DNA of 64,000 bases from Pseudothauera hydrothermalis (GCF_003345255.1 NZ_CP029331.1:62001-126000); one strand, 5' to 3'; numbered from the stretch's first letter, positions 10,975 to 21,101 are shown. The notes: generated from the sequence alone by a model not told the origin. Translations and numbers: made by a program.

Positions 10975-11321
10975 TCAGACGATTTCGCGCGAGCTCAGCG
11001 AATAGCGGAAGGTCTGCGGATCCAGGCTGTCCAAACGGCCGGCGGCGCTCTCGCCCTGCGGATACATCAAAAAAGGCACCGGTCCGCCCTGGCTGCCCGG
11101 CAAGGCCAAGTCGTGGGCATCGTTATAGGCCATCCAGTTCATCTCCCAGGCGCCGAAGAGCTGCTTGCGGGCTGCCAGCACCTTGGGATGGTCCAAGGCA
11201 AGGTGACCGGGCGGCTCTTCCAAAACCACCTTGCGCACGTCTGCCGGCTCTGGTCGGCAAATGCCGCGAGCGGCACGGCCGCCCAACAGGCAAGTGCCAG
11301 CAAGGTGCTGCGCACTGTCAA
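10975..11321 (-). pseudogene. Small exported hypothetical protein, apparently frameshifted
   Basis: From a TTG at 11321 one frame encodes a clean signal peptide (TVRSTLLALACWAAVPLAAFA) and then runs into sequence of poor protein character. The neighbouring frame lacks a sensible start but, from about 11262 down to a TGA at 10975, reads as a plausible soluble protein (ADVRKVVLEEPPGHLALDH, later FLMYPQGESAAGRL). The two pieces join if one base is gained or lost around 11250-11262, giving about 115 aa. I do not recognise the family. It could be a decayed gene, an assembly error, or an unusual start in the second frame. Confidence 0.45.
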
Positions 11322-11347
11322 CCCTGTAAAGGTGCCATCGCACCGCC

Positions 11348-12187
11348 TCAGACAACCATCGCGCGTAGCCGGGCAATGCGCTCTTCGGTGGATGGGTGGG
11401 TGGAAAACAGACCGCGCAGGCCACCGCCGGACAGCGGGTTCATAATCATCATTTGCGCGGTCTCCGGATGCGCCTCGGCGGCGTGCAGCGGAATACCGCG
11501 GGCATAGGCGTCGATCTTGGCCAGCGCATTGGCCAACGCCAGCGGATCGCCGGAGATTTCCGCTCCGCCACGGTCGGCGCCGAATTCACGGGTACGCGAG
11601 ATGGCCATCTGAATGATCATCGCAGCCAGCGGCGCAAGAATCATCACCAGAATCTGGAAGGCCGGGTGCGGACGGTCCTCGCCGCGGCCGCCAAAGAACA
11701 TGCCGAACTGAGCCAGCATGGAAATCGCGCCTGCCACCGTGGCCGACATAGTAGAGATCAAGATGTCTCGATTTTTCACATGAGCCAGCTCATGCGCCAT
11801 CACCCCGCGCAGCTCGCGCTCCGAGAGCAGGCGCAAAATGCCGGTGGTGGCCGCCACCGCAGCGTTTTCCGGGTTGCGGCCGGTGGCAAAGGCGTTGGGC
11901 TGGGCTTCATCGATGATATACACCTTGGGCATCGGCAAATTGGCGCGGTGCGCCAGCTCACGCACCATGTTGTACAAATAGGGCGAGGTGCTGGCATCGA
12001 CCTCACGCGCGTTGTACATCTTGAGCACCATTTTGTCGGAGAACCAATAGGCCCAAAGGTTGGTGGCGCCGCCGAACAAAAGCGCGATCAGCATCCCCTG
12101 CTGACCGCCCAGCATGGCACCCACCGCGCCAAACAACGCGACGATGGCCGCCATGAGGATCGAGGTTTTCATCCAGTTACCAAGCAT
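11348..12187 (-). CDS. htpX: Membrane zinc metalloprotease HtpX
   Basis: Inner-membrane M48 endopeptidase (279 aa) for quality control of membrane proteins. The start at 12187 gives [20 protein letters not shown], the first of two N-terminal helices. The zinc site is [10 protein letters not shown], and a second pair of helices follows ([22 protein letters not shown] and a segment rich in Ala/Ile). The C-terminal [14 protein letters not shown] is family-typical. Longer upstream reading is out of the fmt frame and was not used. Confidence 0.96.
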   Translation of the reverse strand: MLGNWMKTSILMAAIVALFGAVGAMLGGQQGMLIALLFGGATNLWAYWFSDKMVLKMYNAREVDASTSPYLYNMVRELAHRANLPMPKVYIIDEAQPNAFATGRNPENAAVAATTGILRLLSERELRGVMAHELAHVKNRDILISTMSATVAGAISMLAQFGMFFGGRGEDRPHPAFQILVMILAPLAAMIIQMAISRTREFGADRGGAEISGDPLALANALAKIDAYARGIPLHAAEAHPETAQMMIMNPLSGGGLRGLFSTHPSTEERIARLRAMVV

Positions 12188-12255
12188 ATACGTGCTTCCT
12201 TGCTGTTGCGGGTCACAGTGCCGTTGCGCCGACATGGGGCTGCGGCGGGCGAAAT

Positions 12256-13197
12256 TCAATCCGCTGCGATAGCAAAGCGGTCGCCCACAGAGACCGGAAA
12301 TCCGGCCAGAAATTCCCGCACTGTCATGCGGCGGGCGCCTGGGCGTTGCAATTCGGTGAGCCGCAAAGCGCCCTCCCCACATGCCACCACGATACCCTCT
12401 GGGCTGCTGGCCAGCACTTTCCCCGGCTCGCCGCTGAGATCGGCCGGCTGCGCCTGCCAGATCTTGATGGTGGTGCCGCCCAAGCGCCCCTGTGCCCCCG
12501 GGAAAGGATTGAAGGCCCGCACCGCGCGGGCCAGTTCCGCCGCCGGGCGGCACCAGTCCAGCGCAGCTTCGGCTTTACTGATTTTGGCGGCATAGGTGAC
12601 GCCTTCGCGCGGCTGCGGGGTGGCCGGCAACCCCTCGGGCAGGCGGTGCAGGGCCTCGACCACCAGGTCCGCACCCAGCGCGGCCAGGCGGTCATGCAGG
12701 CTGCCGGTGGTGTCCTCGGGCAGGATGGGGATGCTGCGGGCAAGCAGAATGGGCCCGGTATCCAGGCCCTCGTCCATCTGCATGATGGTGATGCCGCTGT
12801 GCCGGTCGCCGGCTTGGATGGCCCGGTGGATAGGCGCAGCTCCCCGCCAGCGCGGCAGCAGCGAGGCGTGGATGTTGATGCACCCCAGGCGTGGCAGCGT
12901 CAACACCTCGGGCGGCAGCAACAAACCATAGGCGGCCACCACCAACACGTCGGGTGCCGCGGCCTGCAGCGCGGCGCGCTGCGCTGGCGTGCGCAGGCGC
13001 TCGGGTTGATCGACCGCCAAGCCGCGCGCCTGCGCCAGCTGTTTGACCGGACTGGCGGTCAGCTTCATGCCCCGCCCGGCCGGACGGTCGGGCTGGGTCA
13101 GGACCAGCGGCACGGCAAAACCGGCATCCAGGATGGCGGCAAGCGCCTGGGCGGCAAATTCCGGGGTGCCGGCAAAGGCAACCTGCAGTGCAGACAT
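12256..13197 (-). CDS. fmt: Methionyl-tRNA formyltransferase
   Basis: Transfers formyl from 10-formyltetrahydrofolate to Met-tRNA(fMet) for translation initiation (313 aa). The start at 13197 gives [20 protein letters not shown], the family N-terminus. The active-site region reads [20 protein letters not shown] followed by [20 protein letters not shown] sequence (here [16 protein letters not shown]). The C-terminal OB-like domain binds tRNA. It is downstream of def by 44 bases, the usual def-fmt pair. Confidence 0.98.
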   Translation of the reverse strand: MSALQVAFAGTPEFAAQALAAILDAGFAVPLVLTQPDRPAGRGMKLTASPVKQLAQARGLAVDQPERLRTPAQRAALQAAAPDVLVVAAYGLLLPPEVLTLPRLGCINIHASLLPRWRGAAPIHRAIQAGDRHSGITIMQMDEGLDTGPILLARSIPILPEDTTGSLHDRLAALGADLVVEALHRLPEGLPATPQPREGVTYAAKISKAEAALDWCRPAAELARAVRAFNPFPGAQGRLGGTTIKIWQAQPADLSGEPGKVLASSPEGIVVACGEGALRLTELQRPGARRMTVREFLAGFPVSVGDRFAIAAD

Positions 13198-13241
13198 CGG
13201 CTTTCTCGGGTGACGAAACGCGGCGACTGGCGCGGCGCCGC

Positions 13242-13745
13242 TTAGGCGGTGATACGCGCCTTTTTGGCCAACTTGGTCTTGATACGGCTCAGTTTCAGGG
13301 GCGACAGATATTCGACGAAAACCTTGCCGTCGAGGTGGTCGAGCTCGTGCTGGATGCATACGGCCAACAGCCCCTCGGCTTCGAGTTCGAAGGGCTGGCC
13401 TTCGCCGTTGAGCGCGCGCACCTTGACCCGCTCGGCGCGGGTGACTTTCTCGTAGATACCCGGCACCGACAGGCAGCCTTCCTCACACACCTGCTCGCCA
13501 TGACGCTCGATGATCTCGGGATTGATGAAGGCCATCAGCGCCGAACGGTCTTCCGACACGTCGATGACCACCACCCGTTTGTGCACGTTGACCTGGGTGG
13601 CGGCCAGACCGATGCCCGGCGCCTCGTACATGGTTTCGGCCATGTCGCGCACCAGCGTGCGGATCTCGTCATCGATGACGGTAACGGGCTCGGCCCGGGT
13701 ATGCAACCGGGGATCGGGATAGCGAAGGATGGGTAAGAGGGCCAT
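13242..13745 (-). CDS. def: Peptide deformylase
   Basis: Metalloenzyme (167 aa) that removes the N-formyl group from nascent proteins. All three family motifs are present: [18 protein letters not shown] (Cys metal ligand) and QHELDHLDG (two His ligands and catalytic Glu). It is the first gene of the def-fmt-htpX run, divergent from the LysM gene 174 bases to the right. Confidence 0.98.
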   Translation of the reverse strand: MALLPILRYPDPRLHTRAEPVTVIDDEIRTLVRDMAETMYEAPGIGLAATQVNVHKRVVVIDVSEDRSALMAFINPEIIERHGEQVCEEGCLSVPGIYEKVTRAERVKVRALNGEGQPFELEAEGLLAVCIQHELDHLDGKVFVEYLSPLKLSRIKTKLAKKARITA

Positions 13746-13831
13746 AAATGCTTGCCGGGTTAAGACTTTATGTGCAGAATTTCAAGCGTTTTGGCATGCC
13801 CATGTGCTGGGTCGGACATGCGAGGCGAAAA

Positions 13832-13849
13832 CGGCTGCGCGCGCAGCCG
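13832..13849. other. Perfect hairpin in the def/LysM intergenic region
   Basis: CGGCTGC and GCAGCCG flank a GCGC loop. On the minus strand it is followed by TTTTC, which looks terminator-like, but no minus-strand gene lies upstream of it. It may instead sit in the leader of the plus-strand LysM gene. No clear -10/-35 pair was found around it. Confidence 0.3.
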
Positions 13850-13919
13850 CTTCGACTTGCTCACCGCCTCAAGCGTTCCGGACCGGTGACCGCCGGCCCG
13901 CACCCATCGGAAGCGAGCA

Positions 13920-14939
13920 ATGATCCGCATTATATTCCCTCTCCTTCTCAGTGCAGCGGCCCTGCTGAGCGGTAGCGCGGCGGCCCAGACGCCGGTGGAA
14001 ATCGCCGATGACGCCCCTGACACCTACACCGTGGTTCGCGGCGATACCCTGTGGGATATTTCCGGACGCTTTCTCAAACAACCTTGGCGCTGGCCGGAAG
14101 TCTGGCGGCTTAACCGCGAGCAGATTCGCAACCCACATCTGATCTATCCCGGTCAGGTGATCTTTCTCGACCGCAGCGGTCCCTGGCTGAGCATTGGTCG
14201 CCGCCTCGGTACACAAGACCAAAAGCTCTATCCCCAGGTTTATTCCGAACCGGCCACCCAGCCCATTCCCAGCATTCCGCTGGAAGTGATCCAACCCTTT
14301 CTGATCGCGCCGCTGGTGGTCGATGACCAAGACATCGCCCATTCGGCCACCATCGTCGCCACCCAGAGCGACCGGGTTTTTGCCGGCCATGGTGACACGG
14401 TGTTTGCCAAGGATGTCGCCGCGGACCAGAACAATTGGGAGGTCTACCGCAAAGCTGAACCGCTGATCGACCCATTCAGCAAAGAAGTGCTCGCCTACCA
14501 AGCGGTCCATCTGGGCTCGGCGCGAGTCACCGAGCACGGTCAGCCCGCCACCCTGACGCTGGTGCGCGCGCTGGAGGAAATCGGCGAAGGCGACCGCATG
14601 CTGCCCAGCGCGCTGCCCACGGTATTTTCTTATGTGCCGCATGCGCCGGAAGCGGATCTCGACGCACGCATCATCGCCATCCACCGCGGGGTCGAGACCA
14701 CCGGCGCGCACCATGTGGTGATCCTGGGTGCCGGCAAGCGGGAGGGCCTGGAAAACGGCCATGTGGTGGCTTTGTGGCGCAACCGCGGCAATGTCAAGTA
14801 TGAAGGTGAAACCATCGCCCTGCCGCAGCAGCGTTACGGCCTGGCTTTCGTATTCCGGGTGTTCGAGCGCGTCTCCTATGCGCTGGTGATGAACACCGAC
14901 GGTCCGGTCACCGTGGGCGACAGCATTCGCAAACCCTGA
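13920..14939 (+). CDS. LysM peptidoglycan-binding domain protein, exported
   Basis: Secreted protein (339 aa) with a signal peptide (residues 1-22, ending GSAAA-QT) and one LysM domain at about residues 35-85 (YTVVRGDTLWDISGRFL, then PHLIYPGQVIFLD). The remaining 250 residues are a conserved-looking periplasmic region of unknown function. It is directly upstream of dprA, an arrangement common in Betaproteobacteria. The dprA GTG start follows its stop without a gap, indicating coupled translation. Confidence 0.9.
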   Translation: MIRIIFPLLLSAAALLSGSAAAQTPVEIADDAPDTYTVVRGDTLWDISGRFLKQPWRWPEVWRLNREQIRNPHLIYPGQVIFLDRSGPWLSIGRRLGTQDQKLYPQVYSEPATQPIPSIPLEVIQPFLIAPLVVDDQDIAHSATIVATQSDRVFAGHGDTVFAKDVAADQNNWEVYRKAEPLIDPFSKEVLAYQAVHLGSARVTEHGQPATLTLVRALEEIGEGDRMLPSALPTVFSYVPHAPEADLDARIIAIHRGVETTGAHHVVILGAGKREGLENGHVVALWRNRGNVKYEGETIALPQQRYGLAFVFRVFERVSYALVMNTDGPVTVGDSIRKP

Positions 14940-16046
14940 GTGTCGACACCTCAGCCCGAACTGGCCGCCTGGCTGCGGCTGAGCTTGGCGCCGGGCGTTG
15001 GTCCCAGCGCCCAGCGCCGCCTGCTGGCCGTCTTCGGGCTGCCAGAGGCGGTGTTCGCCGCCGGGCATCGCGCCGTGGCAGCGGTGGTGGGCAGCGATGT
15101 GGCCGACTCCCTGCTGGCCGCGCCCGATCCGGCCGCTCTGGAGACCGCGCTGGCCTGGACTCAGCAGCCTGGCAACCATATTCTGACCCTGGCCGATGCC
15201 GTCTACCCGCAAAGTCTGCTCGATACCGCCGATCCGCCGATTCTGCTTTACGCCAAAGGCGATTTGACCTTGCTCCGCCGTCCGGCGCTCGCCGTGGTCG
15301 GCGCGCGCTCGGCCACCGCTCAAGGGACGGACAATGCACGCGCCTTTGCCCGTGCGCTCGCCGAGGCGGGCTTGGCCATCGTCAGCGGACTGGCCCTGGG
15401 GATCGACGCGGCCGCCCACCAAGGCGCACTAGACGCCCAAGGGGGTGCGACCATCGCGGTCATTGGCACCGGCGCCGACCGCATTTATCCTGCCCGCAAC
15501 CAGGCGCTGGCGCATGCCATCGCCGAGCGCGGCTTGATGCTCAGCGAATTTCCGCTCGGCACCCCGCCCCGGCCGCACAATTTTCCGCGGCGCAACCGTC
15601 TGATCGCCGGACTCGCCCGTGGCGTGCTGGTAGTCGAAGCCGCACTGGGCAGTGGCTCGCTGATTACCGCGCGACTGGCCGCCGATAGCGGACGGGAAGT
15701 CTTCGCTATTCCCGGTTCCATCCACTCTCCCTTGTCCCGCGGCTGCCATCGGCTGATCCGCGACGGCGCCAAGCTGGTGGAGACGGCTGCCGACATTCTG
15801 GAAGAGCTGCAGTTGGACGGCTCCGTCATGGCTCGACCCACCGAGCCATCCGCCGTCACCGCGCCTGCCGCGGATGACGATCCTGCCGCTGCCTTGCTGG
15901 CCCACCTGGGCCACGACCCGGTCGATCTCGACACTCTGGCTGCGCGCAGCGGCTTGACGGTGGATGCGCTGTACGCCATCCTGCTGCCGATGGAATTGGA
16001 CGGTCGTATTGCCCGCCTGCCCGGCGGCCGCTTTCAGCGCCGTTGA
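14940..16046 (+). CDS. dprA: DNA processing protein DprA/Smf
   Basis: Cytoplasmic protein (368 aa) that loads RecA on incoming single-stranded DNA during transformation. It starts with GTG at 14940, abutting the LysM gene stop. A SAM-like N-terminal region precedes the Rossmann-like core with GARSATAQG, SGLALGIDAAAHQGAL and the signature around FPRRNRLIAGLARGVLVVEA (read as FPRRNRLIAGLA). A C-terminal winged-helix (DprA_WH) region follows, ending GRIARLPGGRFQRR. Confidence 0.97.
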   Translation: MSTPQPELAAWLRLSLAPGVGPSAQRRLLAVFGLPEAVFAAGHRAVAAVVGSDVADSLLAAPDPAALETALAWTQQPGNHILTLADAVYPQSLLDTADPPILLYAKGDLTLLRRPALAVVGARSATAQGTDNARAFARALAEAGLAIVSGLALGIDAAAHQGALDAQGGATIAVIGTGADRIYPARNQALAHAIAERGLMLSEFPLGTPPRPHNFPRRNRLIAGLARGVLVVEAALGSGSLITARLAADSGREVFAIPGSIHSPLSRGCHRLIRDGAKLVETAADILEELQLDGSVMARPTEPSAVTAPAADDDPAAALLAHLGHDPVDLDTLAARSGLTVDALYAILLPMELDGRIARLPGGRFQRR

Positions 16047-16137
16047 ACCCGCCGGTCGTATGTCGCCCCGTGTGTTGCGGGTCGCATCTTTGCAGCACTG
16101 CCCCCATCCCCCCGTCGCCGCCCAGCAGGAGGTCACC

Positions 16138-16602
16138 GTGTTCGACATTTTGGTTTTTCTTTTCGAAAGCTACGTCCATGCCGGCGCGTGTCCAGCGTCC
16201 GATCAACTGGCCCGCCGGTTGTCCGACGCCGGTTTCGAAGATGAAGAAATCAACGAGGCGCTGGAATGGTGGTCCGGGCTGCGCGAAATGGCGCAAGCGG
16301 CTTCTCCGCAGATTGCTCCGAAAAGTGACTCGGTGCGCATCTACGCTGACAGCGAGATGGCCCACCTGAGCGCAGAATGCCGCGGTTTCATCGCTTTTTT
16401 GGAGAGCGCCGGGGTGCTGGATGCGCTGAGCCGGGAACTGATCATCGAGCGGGCCATGGCGTTGAAGCAGTGCACCGTCAATCTGCACCGGCTCAAGGTG
16501 ATCGTGCTGATGGTTCTCTGGCAGCAAGATCAGCCCTTGGACAGCCTGATCCTGGATGAACTGCTCGATGGTGACGACGACCAGCGGCTGGCCATGCAGT
16601 AA
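16138..16602 (+). CDS. smg: Smg family protein (DUF494)
   Basis: Small cytoplasmic protein (154 aa) of the Smg family, which usually sits downstream of dprA; its biochemical role is not settled. The GTG at 16138 gives the family N-terminus FDILVFLFESYVHAGACPA followed by LSDAGFEDEEINEALEWW. It is helical and acidic, with no membrane segment. Confidence 0.92.
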   Translation: MFDILVFLFESYVHAGACPASDQLARRLSDAGFEDEEINEALEWWSGLREMAQAASPQIAPKSDSVRIYADSEMAHLSAECRGFIAFLESAGVLDALSRELIIERAMALKQCTVNLHRLKVIVLMVLWQQDQPLDSLILDELLDGDDDQRLAMQ

Positions 16603-16676
16603 TTCTGCGACCTGGCTTACGCTTGCAAGCGCCATGGCCGGCTGCTTATCATCGGCCGCTTTGCATCCATCCGCCG

Positions 16677-16694
16677 ACGTCTGATCCCAGACGT
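16677..16694. promoter_or_regulatory. Perfect inverted repeat just upstream of topB
   Basis: ACGTCTG and CAGACGT are separated by ATCC, ending 20 bases before the topB start. It could be an operator or a leader hairpin close to the ribosome binding region. No protein is known to bind it from this sequence alone. Confidence 0.3.
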
Positions 16695-16714
16695 GCGGCC
16701 AGACTCCCAACGGC

Positions 16715-19237
16715 ATGAGCAAGCAACTGATCATTGCGGAAAAACCCTCGGTGGCAGCGGACATTGCCCGCGCGCTGGGTGGTTTCACCAAGGAAAAGGA
16801 CTACTACGAGTCCGACCATTACGTGCTCTCCTCGGCCGTGGGCCATCTGCTCGAATTGGTGGTACCGGACGAGTACGAGGTCAAGCGCGGCAAATGGACT
16901 TTTGCTCACCTACCGGTGATCCCCCCGCGTTTTGCGCTCAAACCGGTGGAAAAAACCGAAGATCGCCTCAAGCTGCTCACCCGGCTGATCAAGCGCAAGG
17001 ATGTCGATGGCTTGATCAATGCTTGCGACGCCGGACGCGAGGGCGAACTGATCTTCAACTACATCGTGCAGCACGCCAAATGCGACAAGCCGGTGCGTCG
17101 GCTCTGGCTGCAATCGATGACGCCGCAGGCTATCCGTGACGGCTTTGCTCATCTGCGCGCCGCCGAAGAAGTGGCGGGTCTGCGCGCAGCGGCCATCTGC
17201 CGCGCGGAAAGCGACTGGTTGATCGGCATCAACGGCACCCGCGCGATGACTGCGTTCAACTCCAAGACCGGCGGCTTTCATCTGACCACCGTGGGTCGGG
17301 TACAGACGCCGACACTGGCCATCGTGGTCGAGCGCGAGGAGCGCATCCGTAAATTCAAGCCGCGCGACTACTGGGAGCTGGAAGCCGATTTCGTTTGCGC
17401 CGCCGGGCGCTACAAAGGACGCTGGTTCGACGAAGCGTTCAAAAAGCCCGAAGGCGACGAACACGCCAGCGCGTATCGCCTCTGGGACCCCGCCCAGGCC
17501 GAGGCGATCCGCGCCAAGTGCGAGGGCACACCCGGTACGGTGAGCGAAGAAGCCAAGCCTTCGACCCAGCTCTCACCACTGCTTTTCGATCTGACCAGCC
17601 TACAGCGCGAGGCCAACGGCCGTTTTGGGTTTTCGGCGCGGGTCACTTTGCAGTTGGCCCAGGCGCTCTACGAAAAACACAAGGTACTGACCTACCCGCG
17701 TACCGACTCGCGCGCGCTGCCCGAAGACTATCTGCCCACGGTCAAGGATGTGCTGCGTACGCTGCCGGACGATTATGCGCCGTTTGCCAACGAGATCGCC
17801 GCCCAGGGATGGGTGCGTCCCAACAAACGCATCTTCAACAACGCCAAAATCTCCGACCACTTTGCCATCATCCCCACTGGCGTAGTACCCAAGAGCCTGT
17901 CCGAAGCCGAACAAAAAATCTACGACCTGGTCACCCGCCGCTTCCTGGCGGTGTTCTATCCGGCCGCCGAATACCGTATCACCACCCGTATCACCCGGGT
18001 TGCCGGCGAAGCCTTTAAAACCGAGGGCAAGGTGTTGGTCAACCCCGGCTGGCTGGCGGTGTACGGCAAGGCAGCAGCCAGCGCAGACGAACTCGACGGC
18101 GGCCCGCAGTTGGTGCCGATCCGCGCGGGCGAAATCGTCTCGACCGAAAAGGTGCAGGTCAAGGCACAGGTTACCAAGCCGCCGGCGCGCTTTACCGAAG
18201 CGACCTTGCTGTCGGCCATGGAAGGCGCGGGCAAGATGGTCGACGACGAGGAGCTGCGCGCGGCAATGGCCGAACGTGGCCTGGGCACACCGGCCACCCG
18301 TGCGCAAATCATCGAAGGACTGATCGCCGAACAGTATCTGCACCGTGAAGGCCGCGAACTGGTGCCCACGGCCAAAGCCTTTTCGCTGATCACCCTGCTC
18401 AAAGGGCTGGGTGTGACCGCGTTGACTTCGCCGGAACTGACCGGCGGCTGGGAATACAAACTGGCGCGCATGGAGCGCGGCGAGTTGTCGCGCGAGGAAT
18501 TCATGGAAGAAATCGCGCAGATGGCCCGCGAGGTGGTCGAACGCGCCAAGCGCTACGAATCCGATACCGTACCGGGCGACTTCGCCACGCTGCAGACCCC
18601 TTGCCCGAAATGCGGCGGCACGGTCAAGGAAAACTACAAAAAATTCGCCTGCCAATCCTGCGACTGGAGTACCTGGAAGATCATCGCGGGTCGGCAGTTC
18701 GAGTACGACGAAATCGAAACCCTGCTGCGTACCGGCCGTGTCGGTCCGTTGACCGGCTTTCGCAACAAAATGGGCCGCCTGTTCAACGCCGAGATCGTCC
18801 TTAACGAGGACAAGCAGCCCAGCTTCGATTTCGGTCAGGCCAAGGACGAAGAAGCGGCCGAGCCGGTGGATTTTTCCGCTCAGCAGCCACTGGGCCCCTG
18901 CCCCAAATGCGGCAGCCGGGTATTCGAACACGGCATGGCCTATGTCTGCGAAAACGCAGTCGGGCCGCAAAAGCGTTGCGACTTCCGTTCCGGCAAAATC
19001 ATCCTGCAACAGCCGATCGAACGCGAGCAGATGTCCAAGCTGCTCGCCGAAGGACGTACCGATTTGCTCAAGGGGTTCGTCTCGGCGCGAACCCGTCGCA
19101 AGTTTTCGGCTTTTTTGGTGTGCGGCAAGGATGGCAAAGTCGGCTTCGAGTTCGAAAGCAAAGCCCCCAAAGCCGACGCCACTGCCCCGCGCAGCAACCC
19201 GGCCGCGGCCCGCAAGCGCACCCCCAAGGCGGGCTGA
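16715..19237 (+). CDS. topB: DNA topoisomerase III
   Basis: Type IA topoisomerase (840 aa) acting on single-stranded and recombination intermediates. The N-terminal TOPRIM domain shows LIIAEKPSVAADIARALGG and the acidic DAGREGELIF. The catalytic tyrosine lies in VLTYPRTDSRALPEDY. Two C-terminal zinc-ribbon-like modules carry CPKCGG with CQSC, and CPKCGS with a later cysteine pair. The Lys/Ala/Pro-rich tail is basic. Length is longer than the E. coli enzyme because of the C-terminal modules. Confidence 0.95.
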   Translation: MSKQLIIAEKPSVAADIARALGGFTKEKDYYESDHYVLSSAVGHLLELVVPDEYEVKRGKWTFAHLPVIPPRFALKPVEKTEDRLKLLTRLIKRKDVDGLINACDAGREGELIFNYIVQHAKCDKPVRRLWLQSMTPQAIRDGFAHLRAAEEVAGLRAAAICRAESDWLIGINGTRAMTAFNSKTGGFHLTTVGRVQTPTLAIVVEREERIRKFKPRDYWELEADFVCAAGRYKGRWFDEAFKKPEGDEHASAYRLWDPAQAEAIRAKCEGTPGTVSEEAKPSTQLSPLLFDLTSLQREANGRFGFSARVTLQLAQALYEKHKVLTYPRTDSRALPEDYLPTVKDVLRTLPDDYAPFANEIAAQGWVRPNKRIFNNAKISDHFAIIPTGVVPKSLSEAEQKIYDLVTRRFLAVFYPAAEYRITTRITRVAGEAFKTEGKVLVNPGWLAVYGKAAASADELDGGPQLVPIRAGEIVSTEKVQVKAQVTKPPARFTEATLLSAMEGAGKMVDDEELRAAMAERGLGTPATRAQIIEGLIAEQYLHREGRELVPTAKAFSLITLLKGLGVTALTSPELTGGWEYKLARMERGELSREEFMEEIAQMAREVVERAKRYESDTVPGDFATLQTPCPKCGGTVKENYKKFACQSCDWSTWKIIAGRQFEYDEIETLLRTGRVGPLTGFRNKMGRLFNAEIVLNEDKQPSFDFGQAKDEEAAEPVDFSAQQPLGPCPKCGSRVFEHGMAYVCENAVGPQKRCDFRSGKIILQQPIEREQMSKLLAEGRTDLLKGFVSARTRRKFSAFLVCGKDGKVGFEFESKAPKADATAPRSNPAAARKRTPKAG

Positions 19238-19270
19238 AGGGGACCGCCCGCCCGACGCTAGTGCTGCTGT

Positions 19271-19741
19271 TCAGGACTCCAGCAGGCTGCGCAGCATCCA
19301 CGCAGTTTTCTCATGCACCTGCATGCGCTGGGTCAACAGATCCAGCGTCGGTTCGTCGTTGGCCTTGTCGGCCAGCGGCGCCACGCTGCGCGCAGTCCTG
19401 ATCACCGCTTCCTGTCCAAGCACTAGTTGGCGAATCATTTCCTCGGCGCTCGGAACCCCCTCCGGCTCGGTCAGGCTGCTGAGCTTCTGGAACGCCTTGT
19501 AAGTGCCTGGCGCGGGGAAACCCAGCGCACGGATACGTTCGGCGATCTGGTCGACCGCCAGCGCAAGCTCGTTGTACTGCGCCTCGAACATCAGGTGCAG
19601 GGTGTTGAACATCGGCCCGGTCACGTTCCAGTGGAAATTGTGGGTGGTCAAGTACAAGGTGTAGCTGTCGGCCAGCAGGCGCGACAGACCTTCGGCGATC
19701 TTTGCGCGATCTTTCTTGTTGATGCCAATGTCGATGTCCAT
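19271..19741 (-). CDS. dps: Dps family DNA-protecting ferritin-like protein
   Basis: Dodecameric iron-storage protein (156 aa) that oxidises Fe(II) with peroxide. The ferroxidase-site helices read [20 protein letters not shown] (His and acidic ligands) and [17 protein letters not shown] ribosome binding site AAGGAGA precedes the ATG. It lies 112 bases downstream of oxyR on the same strand, which fits peroxide control. It is convergent with topB; a GC-rich hairpin (19228-19252) overlaps the topB stop. Confidence 0.93.
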   Translation of the reverse strand: MDIDIGINKKDRAKIAEGLSRLLADSYTLYLTTHNFHWNVTGPMFNTLHLMFEAQYNELALAVDQIAERIRALGFPAPGTYKAFQKLSSLTEPEGVPSAEEMIRQLVLGQEAVIRTARSVAPLADKANDEPTLDLLTQRMQVHEKTAWMLRSLLES

Positions 19742-19853
19742 GTTGGTTCTCCTTGCTGTCTGATGGCGGCTCCGGACAGGCCGGGCCGCCCCATGCTATG
19801 CGATTCGGACCGGCGCGGGCAATCATCGGCGTGAATTGGCATACATTGGTCCA

Positions 19854-20792
19854 TCAGCCTACGGTGGGCGGATGCACCCGCCCGACAGGACGCACGCCCG
19901 GCAGGCCGCACTCCAGGATGGCGGTACGCAGCACATCGATCGCCCCGCTGCGCGGGTAGGTGACCCGCCAAGCCAGTGCCACCCGGCGTGTTGGCTCCGG
20001 GGCGACAAAAGGCCGCACTGCAATGAGGTTGTTTTGCGCCTCCAAGTCGTCGGCGGCCGAAGCGGGTAGCACGGTCACCCCCAGACCGGTCGCCACCATG
20101 TGGCGGATGGTTTCCAGAGAACTGCCCTCCAGCGTACGCTGCAGGCCGCCCACATTGCGGCACTGCGGGCACACTTCCAGCACCTGGTCGCGGAAACAAT
20201 TGCCCGCGCCCAGCAGCAACAACTGATCGTCCGCCAGTTGTTCCGCCTTCACTTCACTGAGCCGGGTCCAAGGATGGGCGCTGGGCATCAACACGCGGAA
20301 CGGTTCGTCATAGAGCGGCTGCGCTACGACACCCGGCTCATCGAAAGGCAGCGAAATGACGATCAGATCCAGTTCGCCGCGCTTGAGCGCTTCGGCCAGA
20401 CGGGCGGTGTAATTTTCCTGGATGATCAGCGGCATGCGTGGCGCGAGCCGATGCACCCGCGGAATCAGCCGCGGCAGAAGATAGGGACCGATGGTAAAAA
20501 TCACGCCCAGACGCAGCGGGCCGGACAATGGATCCTTGCCGGCGGCGGCGATTTCACGGATCAAGGCGGCTTCCATCAGCACTTTTTCCGCCTGCGCAAC
20601 GATGCGGCGGCCGGTTTCGGTAATCTTGACCTCGGTGGCGCTGCGCTCGAACAACTGCACACCAAGGTCTTCTTCGACCTTCTTGACCGCCACCGACAAG
20701 GTCGGCTGGCTGACATGGCATTTTTCAGCCGCCCGCCCAAAGTGGCGTTCGCGGGCCAAGGCGACGAGATAGCGAAGATCGGTGAGCGTCAT
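19854..20792 (-). CDS. oxyR: Hydrogen peroxide-inducible LysR regulator OxyR
   Basis: LysR-type activator (312 aa). The N-terminal winged helix-turn-helix is typical (FGRAAEKCHVSQPTLSVAVK). The redox pair sits in GAGNCFRDQVLEVCPQC, with cysteines at residues 199 and 208, the same numbers as in E. coli OxyR, so peroxide sensing by disulfide formation is expected. A further Cys at 211 follows. It sits upstream of dps, a classic OxyR-regulated gene. Confidence 0.96.
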   Translation of the reverse strand: MTLTDLRYLVALARERHFGRAAEKCHVSQPTLSVAVKKVEEDLGVQLFERSATEVKITETGRRIVAQAEKVLMEAALIREIAAAGKDPLSGPLRLGVIFTIGPYLLPRLIPRVHRLAPRMPLIIQENYTARLAEALKRGELDLIVISLPFDEPGVVAQPLYDEPFRVLMPSAHPWTRLSEVKAEQLADDQLLLLGAGNCFRDQVLEVCPQCRNVGGLQRTLEGSSLETIRHMVATGLGVTVLPASAADDLEAQNNLIAVRPFVAPEPTRRVALAWRVTYPRSGAIDVLRTAILECGLPGVRPVGRVHPPTVG

Positions 20793-21101
20793 AACGGTTC
20801 CCGCCAGACCGGGGCGTTGTCACGGAACGCTGATCTTACCCCGTTGGCGGGCTTCTGCGCGGATTCGGGCCAGGGCAATCGCATGAAGGTCATGCCAGCC
20901 CGAGCAGTTGCGCGCGGTAGGCATCGGAGGTTGAGGCGATGAGTTTTCTGGTCTTGAAGCGCCCTTGGGCAGCGCTGGAGGCTCAGATCGAGCCGTTCTG
21001 CCCGGAGGGCGAAGGCTGCGGTCGGCCGCGGTCGGCTCACCTCGCCCGCCTCCAGCCCGGCGTGGCGTGATTTTTTTATGCGAGCGGGCATGCGCGCTGC
21101 C
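20793..21101. other. 309-base region without a convincing gene
   Basis: Lies between oxyR and the HD-GYP remnant. A 41-codon plus-strand reading frame (20940-21065) has a GGAGG-type site before its ATG and a faintly IS5-transposase-like stretch (WAALEAQIEPFCPEG), but it is too short to support. On the minus strand there is a T-rich stretch and no recognisable domain. This could be the scar of a lost gene or insertion element. Confidence 0.35.

Noticed and set aside
19228..19252. GC-rich inverted repeat at the topB/dps junction as an intrinsic terminator
   Set aside because: Seven-base stem without a T-run on either strand; could stall polymerase but is not a convincing terminator.
20940..21065. 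41-codon frame with a GGAGG site and faint IS5 transposase similarity
   Set aside because: Too short; similarity rests on about 15 residues and no terminal repeats were found nearby.
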